A DNA stretch of 64,000 nt, taken from the NCBI GenBank assembly GCA_013036095.1, contig JAAXCW010000001.1:372001-436000 (forward strand). The letters run 5' to 3'. A model generated the notes under the pieces. That model was given only the letters and a program-made list of their open reading frames with translations. It had not been told where the DNA came from and ran no database searches. Made by a program: the position numbers and the translations under genes. This stretch comes from Vulcanimicrobiota bacterium (GTDB taxonomy: Bacteria; Vulcanimicrobiota; Vulcanimicrobiia; Vulcanimicrobiales; Vulcanimicrobiaceae). Positions 45,049 to 53,743 of this stretch are shown here, one piece after another. The first letter of the stretch is position 1. Each line of letters begins with the position of its first letter.

Positions 45049-45795
45049 TCAAATAATTAGGGAGCGAAAGCGTTTTTGAGCACGCCGCTGAAACGTGAAA
45101 AGCCGAAACAAGAAAATCGCAAAAAACGGAAGCGACGTAACGGTAAAGCCGATGCCCACATCGCTTTCACCTAACAACTGCGAAGCCATTACCGCAGTAC
45201 CCAGGAGACAAATCACCGACATTTCGCGAGAAAACGTACTTCTCAAAACCATATCATGACAAACGCTGTTGGGCATGGAGAGATCTTGCACCAATATCTT
45301 CCCCACTATATACATAGATAGGAAAAACGACGATAACGCACATGCGGAGAGCACCTGAAGTGCTCCTCTCAGTAGGGCTGTATTATCGGATATGTTCCCC
45401 AATGCTAGCCCCAGTCCCGGCGCCGCAGCTCCAGCCGCTACCAAGACGCATAAGAGCGGCATGGTCATACAGACCAAGAAACGGCCGCTCCGCAACGAGC
45501 TCTTCAGAACAACGATCTGCGTGAGCTCGATGTACGTTATCCAAGCAGCAATGAACAAGATTATCAGCGGGACTTTCGAGACAAGCCACCACGCGAGCGC
45601 CGTCAGTGCGTTCTCTCTCGGGTCGGATGAGAAATCGCTCAGCGCCGCCGTAAACGTCAAAGCCACACCGAAGACGATGTTGGCCAAATCAGGTATTTTC
45701 TTAAAGACGTTGTCTTGAACTTCGAGAATATGCGGGTCCACTTCGCGGTTGAGTTCAAAGTACGAACCAAGTCGGGAGCGCCAGCGTTCCACCAC
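45049..45795 (-). CDS. Six-helix membrane protein of unknown family
   Basis: 248 residues. A cytoplasmic N terminus of about 35 residues, then hydrophobic helices at IVFGVALTFTAALSDF, VPLIILFIAAWITYIEL, FLVCMTMPLLCVLVAAGAAA, ALQVLSACALSSFFLSMYIV, SVICLLGTAVMASQLL and VTSLPFFAIFLFRLFTF. A charged tail follows. Nothing in sequence points to a function. Confidence 0.65.
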   Translation of the reverse strand: MVERWRSRLGSYFELNREVDPHILEVQDNVFKKIPDLANIVFGVALTFTAALSDFSSDPRENALTALAWWLVSKVPLIILFIAAWITYIELTQIVVLKSSLRSGRFLVCMTMPLLCVLVAAGAAAPGLGLALGNISDNTALLRGALQVLSACALSSFFLSMYIVGKILVQDLSMPNSVCHDMVLRSTFSREMSVICLLGTAVMASQLLGESDVGIGFTVTSLPFFAIFLFRLFTFQRRAQKRFRSLII

Positions 45796-46049
45796 GCCTA
45801 CCTGGCTGAACCATGGGGCCTACTAACAAAAGTCAGCGTGGATCCCGGATTATTGGCGCGGCTGCTGTTAATCATGTCGCTGTCCTCACCCAGCTCATGA
45901 GCCAGGCCAACACTTGGCTCAGGGCCTACCACCGTACTAGCCCAAAAGAGCCATTTCAAGAATGCTCCTGGACTGGAATGTCCGAGGTCTGATAAGCAAG
46001 CACCACGTCCCAGGAGGTCAAACCATCGAGCGCAGGGCGCACGGCAGAT
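45796..46049. other. Non-coding gap before the hydrolase gene
   Basis: About 250 bases between the divergent membrane-protein and hydrolase genes; no frame with a plausible start and composition. It leads into the palindrome at 46050. Confidence 0.5.
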
Positions 46050-46067
46050 ACTAGCCAATTTTGGCTA
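46050..46067. promoter_or_regulatory. Palindrome ACTAGCCAATTTTGGCTA, candidate operator
   Basis: TAGCCAA-TT-TTGGCTA dyad 39 bases before the ATG of the hydrolase. An almost identical sequence (ACTAGCTTATTTTGGCTA) occurs at 62943-62960, 42 bases before the ATG of a lipoprotein gene, on the same strand. Confidence 0.6.
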
Positions 46068-46106
46068 CTGTCTTTATTAGGCCGGTTGCAGCGGGGAGCC
46101 TGTTTT

Positions 46107-47516
46107 ATGAACCGGACGAACTTCCTAATCAGCGCCTCGAGCGCGATGGCCGCAGCGGGCATCCCAACCGCGGCGCTGGGCAACCTCGATATGCTCGGAA
46201 AAGATCTGGACCGACGGCTGTACCTGGATCTGTCTAACGGGGTCTTCACCCCCCAGCAAGACGGACGCGTGATTTTGGACGCGACGTTCGACCTGCTCAA
46301 GGAAAAGGCGCACGATCCTTATCGCCCCCAGCGGACGCTGGTCATTTACTTTCACGGCGGCCTCGTGGATCGAACAAGCGCGCTTAATGGCGCCGCCCGA
46401 TTGCGGCAGCCGTTTGAGGATGCCGGAGCTTTTCCGTTTTTCTTCGTGTACAACGTCGGGGCCGGCGAATCAGTGGGACAAGGGAGCGCGAATTCGACGC
46501 TGTACCCGGTCGAGGATCTCCGAGAAGTCGGACTCATTAACCGTTACATGGCACTCAACAAGGAAGACCGAATCCGTCACGCGCTTGATCGCAGCCACGG
46601 CAGCTGGTCTCCCGGAATCGACGACGTAACGCACGTCGAAGAATTCATGCGGCACGGAGGGATTCTTAGCAATGTAGGTTGGTTGGGGTCCCTCGCGTGG
46701 GCGTACATGAAAGGCGCAATCAATAACAGCCTGCTCATAGATGCGACTAACGGCCCGGTCGACCCCGAACAGGCCGGCGGATACGTCTTTCTACTCAAAC
46801 TTCGCGATTTTCTCCATACCTTAAACCAGAACGATTACCGCATCGTCCTAATCGGCCACAGCACCGGCGCGATCTACATCAGCAAATTCATCCGCAAGGC
46901 GCATCAGGTTTTTACTTCGGAGAAAACAACCAATCAAAACTTTGAAGTTATCTTACTGGCGCCGGCAGTCAGATATGACGATTTCCAGGAAACGCTGGCG
47001 CAGGCCGGGCGTCGCATCGCAAATCTGAGGATATTTACGATGCTCGACGCCTGGGAATCCCGCGATCATGTTCTTGCGTCGACCTTGGGCGTGTTTCTCT
47101 CGCCGTTTGCAGGCGTCTACTCACACTCGCTTCTCTATCTCATCTCCGGCGTATTCGAAGCCGAACCCGACACGCCGCTCGTCGGCCTTGATCGCTTTCG
47201 TCCCGAGAATTTCGCGTGCCTTACGCGTTTTCAAGATTGGCCGACCGGGCCAAAATGGAGAGACATAATAACGGACGCAAACGAGCGGATGCAGGTCATC
47301 GCGCGGGGCTCGCCATTCGCGCTTTCGCCCACCGGACCCGGAGCAACGCGCGGCTGGCGAAGCTTCGCGACGGACCACGGCGACTTCCCGACGGACTATG
47401 AAACCCTCGATAGCATGGTCTATCTCGTCGGAGACGCTGCACATTGGTCCACGGAGCCGAACGCGGCACTTGACGCATGCAACGCCAACGGTGCAAGAAT
47501 AAAGAATGCTCGATGA
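46107..47516 (+). CDS. Exported alpha/beta hydrolase of unknown family
   Basis: 469 residues from ATG 46107, with GCGGGGAG upstream. N-terminal MNRTNFLISASSAMAAAGIPTAALG looks like a signal peptide, weakly Tat-like. The fold: RTLVIYFHGGLVDRTSALNGAARL (oxyanion loop), nucleophile elbow IVLIGHSTGAIYISKF (Ser252), and VILLAPAVRYDD, the usual GxSxG hydrolase. Long insertions around 120-220. Probably a lipase/esterase or a PGAP1-like enzyme. The second hydrolase in the island (59,659) is not closely related. Confidence 0.8.
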   Translation: MNRTNFLISASSAMAAAGIPTAALGNLDMLGKDLDRRLYLDLSNGVFTPQQDGRVILDATFDLLKEKAHDPYRPQRTLVIYFHGGLVDRTSALNGAARLRQPFEDAGAFPFFFVYNVGAGESVGQGSANSTLYPVEDLREVGLINRYMALNKEDRIRHALDRSHGSWSPGIDDVTHVEEFMRHGGILSNVGWLGSLAWAYMKGAINNSLLIDATNGPVDPEQAGGYVFLLKLRDFLHTLNQNDYRIVLIGHSTGAIYISKFIRKAHQVFTSEKTTNQNFEVILLAPAVRYDDFQETLAQAGRRIANLRIFTMLDAWESRDHVLASTLGVFLSPFAGVYSHSLLYLISGVFEAEPDTPLVGLDRFRPENFACLTRFQDWPTGPKWRDIITDANERMQVIARGSPFALSPTGPGATRGWRSFATDHGDFPTDYETLDSMVYLVGDAAHWSTEPNAALDACNANGARIKNAR

Positions 47517-47607
47517 AGGGCCGTCGGACTGCGCCTTCTTTCAGTATGCAATCCAACCAATTACCGAAGCCAACACACCTTCCAATCGGTTTTAGCAAGG
47601 GAGAATA

Positions 47608-47823
47608 ATGCCTAGAAATACAAACGCTTTTTACATCGAGCCCAATGGTAGCGGCGGTTTTAAGGTCAGCAAGGGCGGCGCAGGGAAGGCAAGCGCGACG
47701 GCGCCGACGCAGAAACGGGCCATCGCTAAGGCCAAGAAAATCGACCCCGACGCGCCCATCCATGCGGCGCGCGTGCGTCATGTTAAGAGCGGATCACCGG
47801 ACAAGTTTCGAAAAGTCAAGTGA
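47608..47823 (+). CDS. DUF2188 domain protein
   Basis: 71 residues, AAGGGAG ahead of the ATG. FYIEPNGSGGFKVSKGGAGKASATAPTQKRAIAKAKKIDPDAPIHAARVRHVKSGSPDKFRKVK is a typical DUF2188 (a small beta-hairpin/alpha domain with a C-terminal basic strand). Commonly found in mobile regions; role unknown. Confidence 0.85.
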   Translation: MPRNTNAFYIEPNGSGGFKVSKGGAGKASATAPTQKRAIAKAKKIDPDAPIHAARVRHVKSGSPDKFRKVK

Positions 47824-47860
47824 GAGAAAAACGCGGCTGGCAAACCAATGAAATCTGACG

Positions 47861-48022
47861 TCAGTTAGTTAGAATGTTCGTCTCACTTTGGTTCCTCGCG
47901 ACCATTGAGTACAGAATCCATCCCATCAGGGCGGAAAGCACCACCTGCGACGTTAACCAGCATAAGAACTCGAGGGCGCGGACTCTCTTATTGGAGTCCC
48001 ATACGTCGTTGACCCTAAGCAA
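47861..48022 (-). CDS. Possible 53-residue single-helix membrane protein
   Basis: TTG start at 48022. One clear hydrophobic segment (LEFLCWLTSQVVLSALMGWILYSMV) between polar ends, and the frame closes at 47861. There is no ribosome site and it lies opposite two plus-strand genes, so it may be chance. Confidence 0.25.
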   Translation of the reverse strand: MLRVNDVWDSNKRVRALEFLCWLTSQVVLSALMGWILYSMVARNQSETNILTN

Positions 48023-48036
48023 AAACGTCGGCGCTT

Positions 48037-49773
48037 GTGCTTAAAGACTTGAGTGACGAGGTTCTGCGAGAACTACGCGATCACTTAGGCTTCGCTGGAC
48101 TGATTCTCGCCTTTACGATAGCTACCGCCGCTTATGTGTGGCGCGACTGGGACCGCGTCAAGAACCTACCAGGAGTCTCGAGCGTCCTCTTTGTGCTGGC
48201 CACCTGGTGGAACCGCAAGTGGGGTCTAACGGCAAGTCTGTTCGTCGCAATCGACGAGGACTTTCCTCATGCTCCCTTTATCACGATCTCGCTGCGAAAC
48301 AATGCGCTACGTTCCAGAAGAGTCATCGGGGTCGAGTTTATCACCAAGGCTCAATGGAATATGCCCGATCCTTACCGCAGCGGAGTGGGAGCGCCCGTTG
48401 AAAAGTTTTTTCCCTCGAACGAGCGCTTCGTGGTTATTAGTCGCGAACCGAATTCCGTGGCTACCAAGTCACTCGAAATCAACGTTGCGCCAAGAAGCGA
48501 AGCTGAAACTACGTTCAGACTGCTGGCTAAACATGCACCCGCTCACGGCATCGGACTCTTTCCATATCATTTGGGCGTTAAGCTGTTACTGGGCAACGGC
48601 CGGCACATATCGCTTCCAGACGTGCTCGCAAGTTTACACGGAAGCCGGCCGTTAAGCGAATTGCAAGTGAGCGCACCCGATCCTTTCGGGCAATCTCCGA
48701 CGGATTTGCACCAGAGCGCCAACGAGGCATTGAGTAGAATCTATGCCGGGGCGATCTCCCCTCCGGAAATCAGGCGAATACTTCAAGAAATGGTCGATCC
48801 AGGCGAGAGAAAAACGGTCGAGGGGCAAACTGGAAGTGGTCCCCGCGCTCACGATCCGGAACCGCGAAAGCCGGTCGAGCCGAGCACAAAAAGCACCGGG
48901 AGGCCTAGGATGTATGTTTGGTTACCCGCAACTCTCGTTGCAATCACAGTGGTTGCGCTCTCAATTGCCGCCGGAGAGTTCGAACGCAATACGCGCACCG
49001 TGCGCGCGCCCGCATTTCGCCCGGCGCCCGCTTCCAAGCCCATCAGGGGCCAGTTAGTCGCACACAGCCATCGAACGGAAAAACCCTCCAGCATTCGGCG
49101 CCGCGCGCTGTTGCACGGGGCCCCGGATGCTAATTCTCGCGCTACGATCCGCGCGCCAGTTTTCGAAACGCTCACGCCTGCTCACGCCGGGTTCACGTCG
49201 TCGCGGCGTCCAAAAAGCGCCACGTTGCGACAGCCGGCGCCTTCCGCCCAAGCGACTGCCGGCTTGCAGCGGGGTAGCGCCGCGCAGGGTTCGAGCGTAA
49301 GCCGTGCGATTTCAGCACCCAGCGGCGGGGTGGGTACGCCTGCCCAACTCTACGCGGCGATTGACAACTGGGAGCAACTATCCACCTGGAGCGCCGTTTC
49401 GTATGACCCGACTTACGCGTGGACTCACGTGCGCTCCCAATACAGTCTTGACAACAAGGGTTGTTACTTCGTGTACACGGTGAAACAAGTCGACGCCAAC
49501 CATGGCTCAACGCTGTTAACCCACCGAGTAATGGGCGACCTGAAGCCCGGCGTAATTCAGTCCTATGCGGACGCCACAACGCTTCGATTGGCGGCGGCGG
49601 GTTCGGCGGAGCAGTTTAGCGAGAGCTTTGCACAACAGTGGCAGGACATCGACAGTTCGCCGACGCGGCCTACGTTGCGGGTCGACATTAAGTACCCCGA
49701 AGCCGGCGTGGCCTTACAGGCGGGCACCGATCTGTCGAAAATACTGCGGCTGTGTGCCGCCGGCGTGGAATAA
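48037..49773 (+). CDS. Two-helix membrane protein with large variable linker
   Basis: 578 residues, GTG start. One N-terminal helix (AGLILAFTIATAAYVW), a soluble domain up to about residue 280 (VFVAIDEDFPHAPFITISLRNNALRSRRVIGVEFITKAQW...), a second helix near 290-308 (YVWLPATLVAITVVALSIAAG), a proline/alanine/arginine-rich linker, then a small C-terminal domain (QLYAAIDNWEQLSTWSAVSYDPTYAWTHVRSQYSLDNKGCYFVYTVKQ). Not assigned to any family. Confidence 0.65.
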   Translation: MLKDLSDEVLRELRDHLGFAGLILAFTIATAAYVWRDWDRVKNLPGVSSVLFVLATWWNRKWGLTASLFVAIDEDFPHAPFITISLRNNALRSRRVIGVEFITKAQWNMPDPYRSGVGAPVEKFFPSNERFVVISREPNSVATKSLEINVAPRSEAETTFRLLAKHAPAHGIGLFPYHLGVKLLLGNGRHISLPDVLASLHGSRPLSELQVSAPDPFGQSPTDLHQSANEALSRIYAGAISPPEIRRILQEMVDPGERKTVEGQTGSGPRAHDPEPRKPVEPSTKSTGRPRMYVWLPATLVAITVVALSIAAGEFERNTRTVRAPAFRPAPASKPIRGQLVAHSHRTEKPSSIRRRALLHGAPDANSRATIRAPVFETLTPAHAGFTSSRRPKSATLRQPAPSAQATAGLQRGSAAQGSSVSRAISAPSGGVGTPAQLYAAIDNWEQLSTWSAVSYDPTYAWTHVRSQYSLDNKGCYFVYTVKQVDANHGSTLLTHRVMGDLKPGVIQSYADATTLRLAAAGSAEQFSESFAQQWQDIDSSPTRPTLRVDIKYPEAGVALQAGTDLSKILRLCAAGVE

Positions 49774-49826
49774 CGAGACCGTCTTCGCAGCAGGCCATGC
49801 GCACCGAGTCACTCTCGGCCCCTTCA

Positions 49827-51005
49827 TTAGATATTCGCGCCAAACAGAAAATCGATCATTTGATCTCTCTGATGATCGTTTAACGGAAAACCAGTTCCGA
49901 TTAAAAACATCCTTTTTTCCTGAATGACGAAATCTGATTGTCTGACCCGCTCCAAAAATTGGGCATATTCCGGCTGATAGGTAACCGAATGCGTTGCCGG
50001 AAGCAGCAACGCTCGCGATGTTTCGCCGCTGCTCAAGCTCTCGTCGTTTAGCTTGGTGACGTAAACTCCTCGAAAGTTATCCCCATGGACGCGCCTAGAC
50101 AAGAACACGGCTGCATTTATGTACGGATCGTTCCCGCCATAGCCTATGGACAGAAAACGAGGACATCTTAATAGGCCGTCTACCAGCCTCTGATGATACA
50201 GGCCGTAGGGTTCGAGAATCAGCTTTTCCGTTTTGCGAAGTCCTGAAAGCATCGGACCGTTAAACAGTATTTCTCCTGCTTGCGAAACGAACATAAGATC
50301 TTTTCTTGCTAAACGCTGCGGTTTAGCCTCGGCATTAGACGCAAAACGGCGAAGCTCGGGCATCACCTGAGCGTTCGACTCTGGTGGAGCAAACCGAATA
50401 CTGCCGTGCAGGTGAAGTACTTCTAGGGGATGCTCGTGCAAGAATCCGGGGTAATCGACGCCGGCGGGATTCTGATCGGTAAAGCCGTCCCAAAACGTAT
50501 CCACGCTACGTTCAATCGCGTCATCGTAATTGAGCGTTGCTATTCGCACGTTTGTGTGCTCGCGCAAGGGCCGTAAGAACGCTGAGATTACTCCTTGCTT
50601 TTCCGGAGACGACTCGCTGATCTTCTCATCCAGAAAGTCGGCAACGTTTGCCATCATCTCGATGCCGAAGCGTTCCAAGGACGTTTGTTCAAGCAAACGT
50701 TCCCACCGTCCACCGATGTCCATGAAGGCGTTGAAGGCGACCTTATGCGCATCAGGGAGCGTATATCCGAAGCGGCTCCTTCCCGCAGACAACATGGACT
50801 CGACTAGATGCAGCAGCGTTTCAAAGTTTGGTTTGTCATAATAGGCGTTGGCCATCTTCCAAAGGACATTGCCAATAGGGACCTCATGATGGTCATCGCC
50901 ACTGACACCGTACAAAGGAAGCGATCGAATGTGAGACGTGATTGCGTCTGTACCTGGCAGGTTGATTCCCTGAGAGAAGCCGGCTCCAAGAAGAACCGTC
51001 AGCAT
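49827..51005 (-). CDS. SIR2-like NAD-binding protein
   Basis: 392 residues. Rossmann start LTVLLGAGFSQGINLPGTD (GAGFS 7-11), IATLNYDDAIERSVD (157-168), LHLHGSIRFAPP (198-209) and FLSIGYGGNDPYINAAV, the layout of the SIR2_2/SIR2-like group. In defence systems such proteins deplete NAD+ on phage infection; a deacetylase role is the alternative but the catalytic His context is partial. It is 28 bases upstream of nothing recognisable as partner; an HTH regulator follows on the same strand. Confidence 0.85.
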   Translation of the reverse strand: MLTVLLGAGFSQGINLPGTDAITSHIRSLPLYGVSGDDHHEVPIGNVLWKMANAYYDKPNFETLLHLVESMLSAGRSRFGYTLPDAHKVAFNAFMDIGGRWERLLEQTSLERFGIEMMANVADFLDEKISESSPEKQGVISAFLRPLREHTNVRIATLNYDDAIERSVDTFWDGFTDQNPAGVDYPGFLHEHPLEVLHLHGSIRFAPPESNAQVMPELRRFASNAEAKPQRLARKDLMFVSQAGEILFNGPMLSGLRKTEKLILEPYGLYHQRLVDGLLRCPRFLSIGYGGNDPYINAAVFLSRRVHGDNFRGVYVTKLNDESLSSGETSRALLLPATHSVTYQPEYAQFLERVRQSDFVIQEKRMFLIGTGFPLNDHQRDQMIDFLFGANI

Positions 51006-51033
51006 GGCCTACTCAGCCTCGGCCGCAACGAGA

Positions 51034-51408
51034 TTATTTGCGCCGCTTTAACGACGCTTGCGCTCGGCTCAAATCGTCCGCCGCCGCCTTCAACCGCTTT
51101 TGCGCTGCATCGATCGCCTGGGACACCTGAGCCCCTCGCGCTTTGGTATCGGCAGAAACCACGTCAGGTAGATCCAAAAGGCCAGCCTTAGACGCCAGTT
51201 CGTCGACCGATATGCCAAGCGCGGCGGCAAGGCGGCAGGCAGTGGAAAGCTGGATGCCCTGGCGTTCGTCCTTCTCAAGTCTTGTGAGCGTCCCCTGACT
51301 TAGGTTCGCGGCCCGGGCGAGCGCCGTGGCCTGCAAGCCGGCTCGTTCTCGGAGCGTTCGAAGCGCCCGCCCCAGCGTTTTAGGCATCCGTGGGTCGTTT
51401 GCCACCAC
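51034..51408 (-). CDS. Xre-family HTH transcriptional regulator
   Basis: 124 residues (GTG 51408; ATG 51387 possible). Helix-turn-helix LGRALRTLRERAGLQATALARAANLSQGTLTRLEKDERQGIQLSTACRLAAALGISVDELA, then a charged coiled-coil tail. Lies just upstream of the SIR2-like gene on the same strand (gap 28 bases) and may control it and itself through TTGCCAA/TTGGCAA at 51448-51471. Confidence 0.9.
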   Translation of the reverse strand: MVANDPRMPKTLGRALRTLRERAGLQATALARAANLSQGTLTRLEKDERQGIQLSTACRLAAALGISVDELASKAGLLDLPDVVSADTKARGAQVSQAIDAAQKRLKAAADDLSRAQASLKRRK

Positions 51409-51447
51409 GCCGGCCGGTTATCCACTGCAAAAATCAAGCGCTGAAAA

Positions 51448-51471
51448 TTGCCAAATGACAAATCTTGGCAA
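51448..51471. promoter_or_regulatory. TTGCCAA-N10-TTGGCAA inverted repeat
   Basis: Seven-base perfect arms, 40-63 bases upstream of the HTH gene start. ACTTGCCAA recurs upstream of the wHTH gene (about 52155-52163), suggesting a shared operator. Confidence 0.5.
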
Positions 51472-51518
51472 GTCGGTGCTGCAGGACCAGCGTGTCTTTG
51501 CCACGCCGCCACGCTGAC

Positions 51519-51542
51519 TTCCGATAAGTCTGCTTATTGGAA
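51519..51542. repeat. TTCCGATAAG-TCTG-CTTATTGGAA hairpin
   Basis: Ten-base arms with one mismatch and a four-base loop, between the divergent HTH gene and the small gene at 51553. An operator or mRNA hairpin ahead of that gene. Confidence 0.5.
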
Positions 51543-51552
51543 GTGAGGTACT

Positions 51553-51708
51553 GTGGTCAGTCCACATAAAGCCACTCCTTCAAAAAAAGTTTTAGCTAGA
51601 AAAGCCTCAGAGGCTCAGCCATTACGCCTCGGCGACAACGCCGAAGGCATGGCCATTCTCGCGATTTTGGACCGCATTTCGGCGACTCGCAAGGAAGGCA
51701 AAAAGTGA
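51553..51708 (+). CDS. Small basic protein, 51 residues
   Basis: GTG start with AGTGAGG shortly upstream; MVSPHKATPSKKVLARKASEAQPLRL then a hydrophobic, helix-forming stretch (MAILAILDRISATRKEGKK). Nothing assignable. Could be a small regulator or antitoxin-like protein; its stop falls within the 3' end of the opposing wHTH gene. Confidence 0.4.
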   Translation: MVSPHKATPSKKVLARKASEAQPLRLGDNAEGMAILAILDRISATRKEGKK

Positions 51709-51712
51709 AGAC

Positions 51713-52108
51713 TCATGTCTTCCGCCCTTCTGCCGGCTGCGCGCGCCTGCGCGCTGATTGGAACGTTTCGGGAATGAGCCGCCGCGCGGACGCGACGATC
51801 TCGTACAAAAAGGCGAGGTCCGAGAACTGCAGCTGCGGCCGGATCCGCTCGAACAGTTCGTCGAGGTACCGGTCGTCCTCGCGATCGACCTCCGGAGTTT
51901 TGTCAGCGACCGTCGATGCGCGGTACTTCCCGTGCTCGAGGCGCTTGAGGCTGCCCTCGCGGGTCAGCCGGGTCAGCGCGAAGGTGATCGACGAGCGGGT
52001 CTTTTCCGGCAGCGCCGTGACCAGCTCGCGGGCCGAAACCGTTCGGCCCGCCGCTTTTACGTACTCGTACACCAGTTGCGTAACCGATTTGACGCCTTCA
52101 GACTCCAT
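51713..52108 (-). CDS. Winged-helix DNA-binding protein
   Basis: 131 residues from ATG 52108, GGGAGA just upstream; a TTG at 52126 would add six residues. N-terminal wHTH: VTQLVYEYVKAAGRTVSARELVTALPEKTRSSITFALTRLTREGSLKRLEHGKYRAS. The C-terminal half is helical and charged (DRYLDELFERIRPQLQFSDLAFLYEIVASARRLI). Divergent from the serine recombinase, 78 bases apart; a candidate repressor of it. Confidence 0.75.
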   Translation of the reverse strand: MESEGVKSVTQLVYEYVKAAGRTVSARELVTALPEKTRSSITFALTRLTREGSLKRLEHGKYRASTVADKTPEVDREDDRYLDELFERIRPQLQFSDLAFLYEIVASARRLIPETFQSARRRAQPAEGRKT

Positions 52109-52186
52109 GTCTCTCCCGGTTGTCAATCAGCAACTACTAGGAATTGACGATTGGCAAGTTCAATCCTCGCTGTCCGGTAATCGTCT

Positions 52187-53722
52187 ATGAAGGCAACAGC
52201 GAAGAAAAGGGCCCCGGTTACGTCCAGCGCATGGGCGCTGCTCGTGGTCTCCGACTCAGGCCAAGCCGAGACGCTACCCAACCAAGAGGCGTGGGCGCGC
52301 GAAGCGGCCGCCAAAAACGGCTGGACGATCACGCGCTATTTCTCGGGCGTGTCGACCGGGAAGTACGGAACGCGCGCGCTCGCGTCGAGGATGATCACCG
52401 AACTTGAAGAGATGCCGGCGGAGTCGCGACCTCAGCGCGTGCTCATGATCAGGCTCGAGCGCTTAGGCCGCGGCAACGGCCTCGAAGCTATGGAATCATT
52501 CTTGCGCATTCGGAAGCTGGGGATCATCGTGCACACCCGTCTGGACGGCGACGTCGGGTACGAAAAAGCGTCCGAACTCTTGATGCCGGTGCTGAGGTTC
52601 TTCATTGGCGGGATGGAGAACGAGGTGCGCCGCGACAAGCTTCACGCGACGTACGCTCGGCGGCGCGAAGGCAACAAATCCGATCCGACGATCGCACTAA
52701 GTAACCGCCCTCCGTACGGATTGCAGTTCACCAATGGCAAATATGCAGAACAGCTTCCGGAAGCTGCCACCGTTCGCCAGATTTACGATCTAAAGATTCA
52801 GGGATACGGCGGTCATCTAATCGCCAAACGCATTGGCGCGACGGCGCCGCCGATGACGCTCAAAGACGGCCGCGCCGTGCCGCAAGTCTGGACTGCTGAT
52901 CGCGTGCATAAGATCATCGCCAAGGTGACCTACCGGGGAACGCTGGTCGATGACGCGACATGGCTGCGCGCCCAGCAGTACCTGCGCGAGATGCGCTGTA
53001 AATCGCGGCGTTTCGACTACCCGCTGGGCGGCGCACTGCAGTGCGAGTGTGGCTATGTGCTTATCGGACATGCCGGCGCAGCCCGCGGGGAAGGCCGCTG
53101 GCGCAACTACCACTGTTCGCATCTAGAAAACCACGGCGGGCATTCCCGCTCCCACCCTATCGCCAAAATCGACGCGCAGTTCGTCGAATTACTGCAGCGG
53201 CTCTCCGCCGACGACGCGCTTCTCGAACGCTACGTCACCACGCAAACGCACGGGCCGAGCCGCAAAAGCCTCACGGCCAAACTGAATGCGCGCATCCGCG
53301 AGCTTGATGCGATGGAGTCGCGCAAACGCAAAATTTTCGATGCCTTCGAGAGCGGAACGATATCTAACGAAGATCTGCGCTGGAGGCTAACCGACCTTCG
53401 CGACTCGGAGCTGAATCTCGCCAGCGTCATCGCCTCTATCGAAAGCCAGCTAGCAGCAGACGAGTCTCGTAGCGTCAGCGTGGCACATGCTCGTGAACTC
53501 ATCCGCAGTGCGGCGGAACTATGGAGTGCGGCTGAAATAGAGGACCGGCGCGCGGTCGCAAAAGCAGTCTCGGTCGCGTGCGGTGGCTTATTCGTAACCT
53601 TCAAAGGAGAGCTCGTCGTGGGAACCAGAGCGGTCAGCGTACCGGCGACGGTGGGTGAGAAGAAAGGCTATCGGCGCGTTACTCCATTCCCCCTAGATGG
53701 ACAACGTGCGGGGCCTAGGTAA
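52187..53722 (+). CDS. Large serine recombinase
   Basis: 511 residues. Resolvase catalytic domain with the Ser22 in LLVVSDSGQAETLPNQ and the Arg cluster MIRLERLGRGNG. Then the recombinase domain (NRPPYGLQFTNGKYAEQLPEAATVRQIYDLKIQGYGGHLIAKRIGA ... WTADRVHKIIAKVTYRG), a zinc-ribbon-like segment (LQCECGYVLIG...YHCSHLENHGGH), and coiled-coil helices near the end. It integrates or excises DNA between att sites and is the mobility gene of the island. Confidence 0.93.
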   Translation: MKATAKKRAPVTSSAWALLVVSDSGQAETLPNQEAWAREAAAKNGWTITRYFSGVSTGKYGTRALASRMITELEEMPAESRPQRVLMIRLERLGRGNGLEAMESFLRIRKLGIIVHTRLDGDVGYEKASELLMPVLRFFIGGMENEVRRDKLHATYARRREGNKSDPTIALSNRPPYGLQFTNGKYAEQLPEAATVRQIYDLKIQGYGGHLIAKRIGATAPPMTLKDGRAVPQVWTADRVHKIIAKVTYRGTLVDDATWLRAQQYLREMRCKSRRFDYPLGGALQCECGYVLIGHAGAARGEGRWRNYHCSHLENHGGHSRSHPIAKIDAQFVELLQRLSADDALLERYVTTQTHGPSRKSLTAKLNARIRELDAMESRKRKIFDAFESGTISNEDLRWRLTDLRDSELNLASVIASIESQLAADESRSVSVAHARELIRSAAELWSAAEIEDRRAVAKAVSVACGGLFVTFKGELVVGTRAVSVPATVGEKKGYRRVTPFPLDGQRAGPR

Positions 53723-53743
53723 TTGGGACGTAGAGTAATGCTG

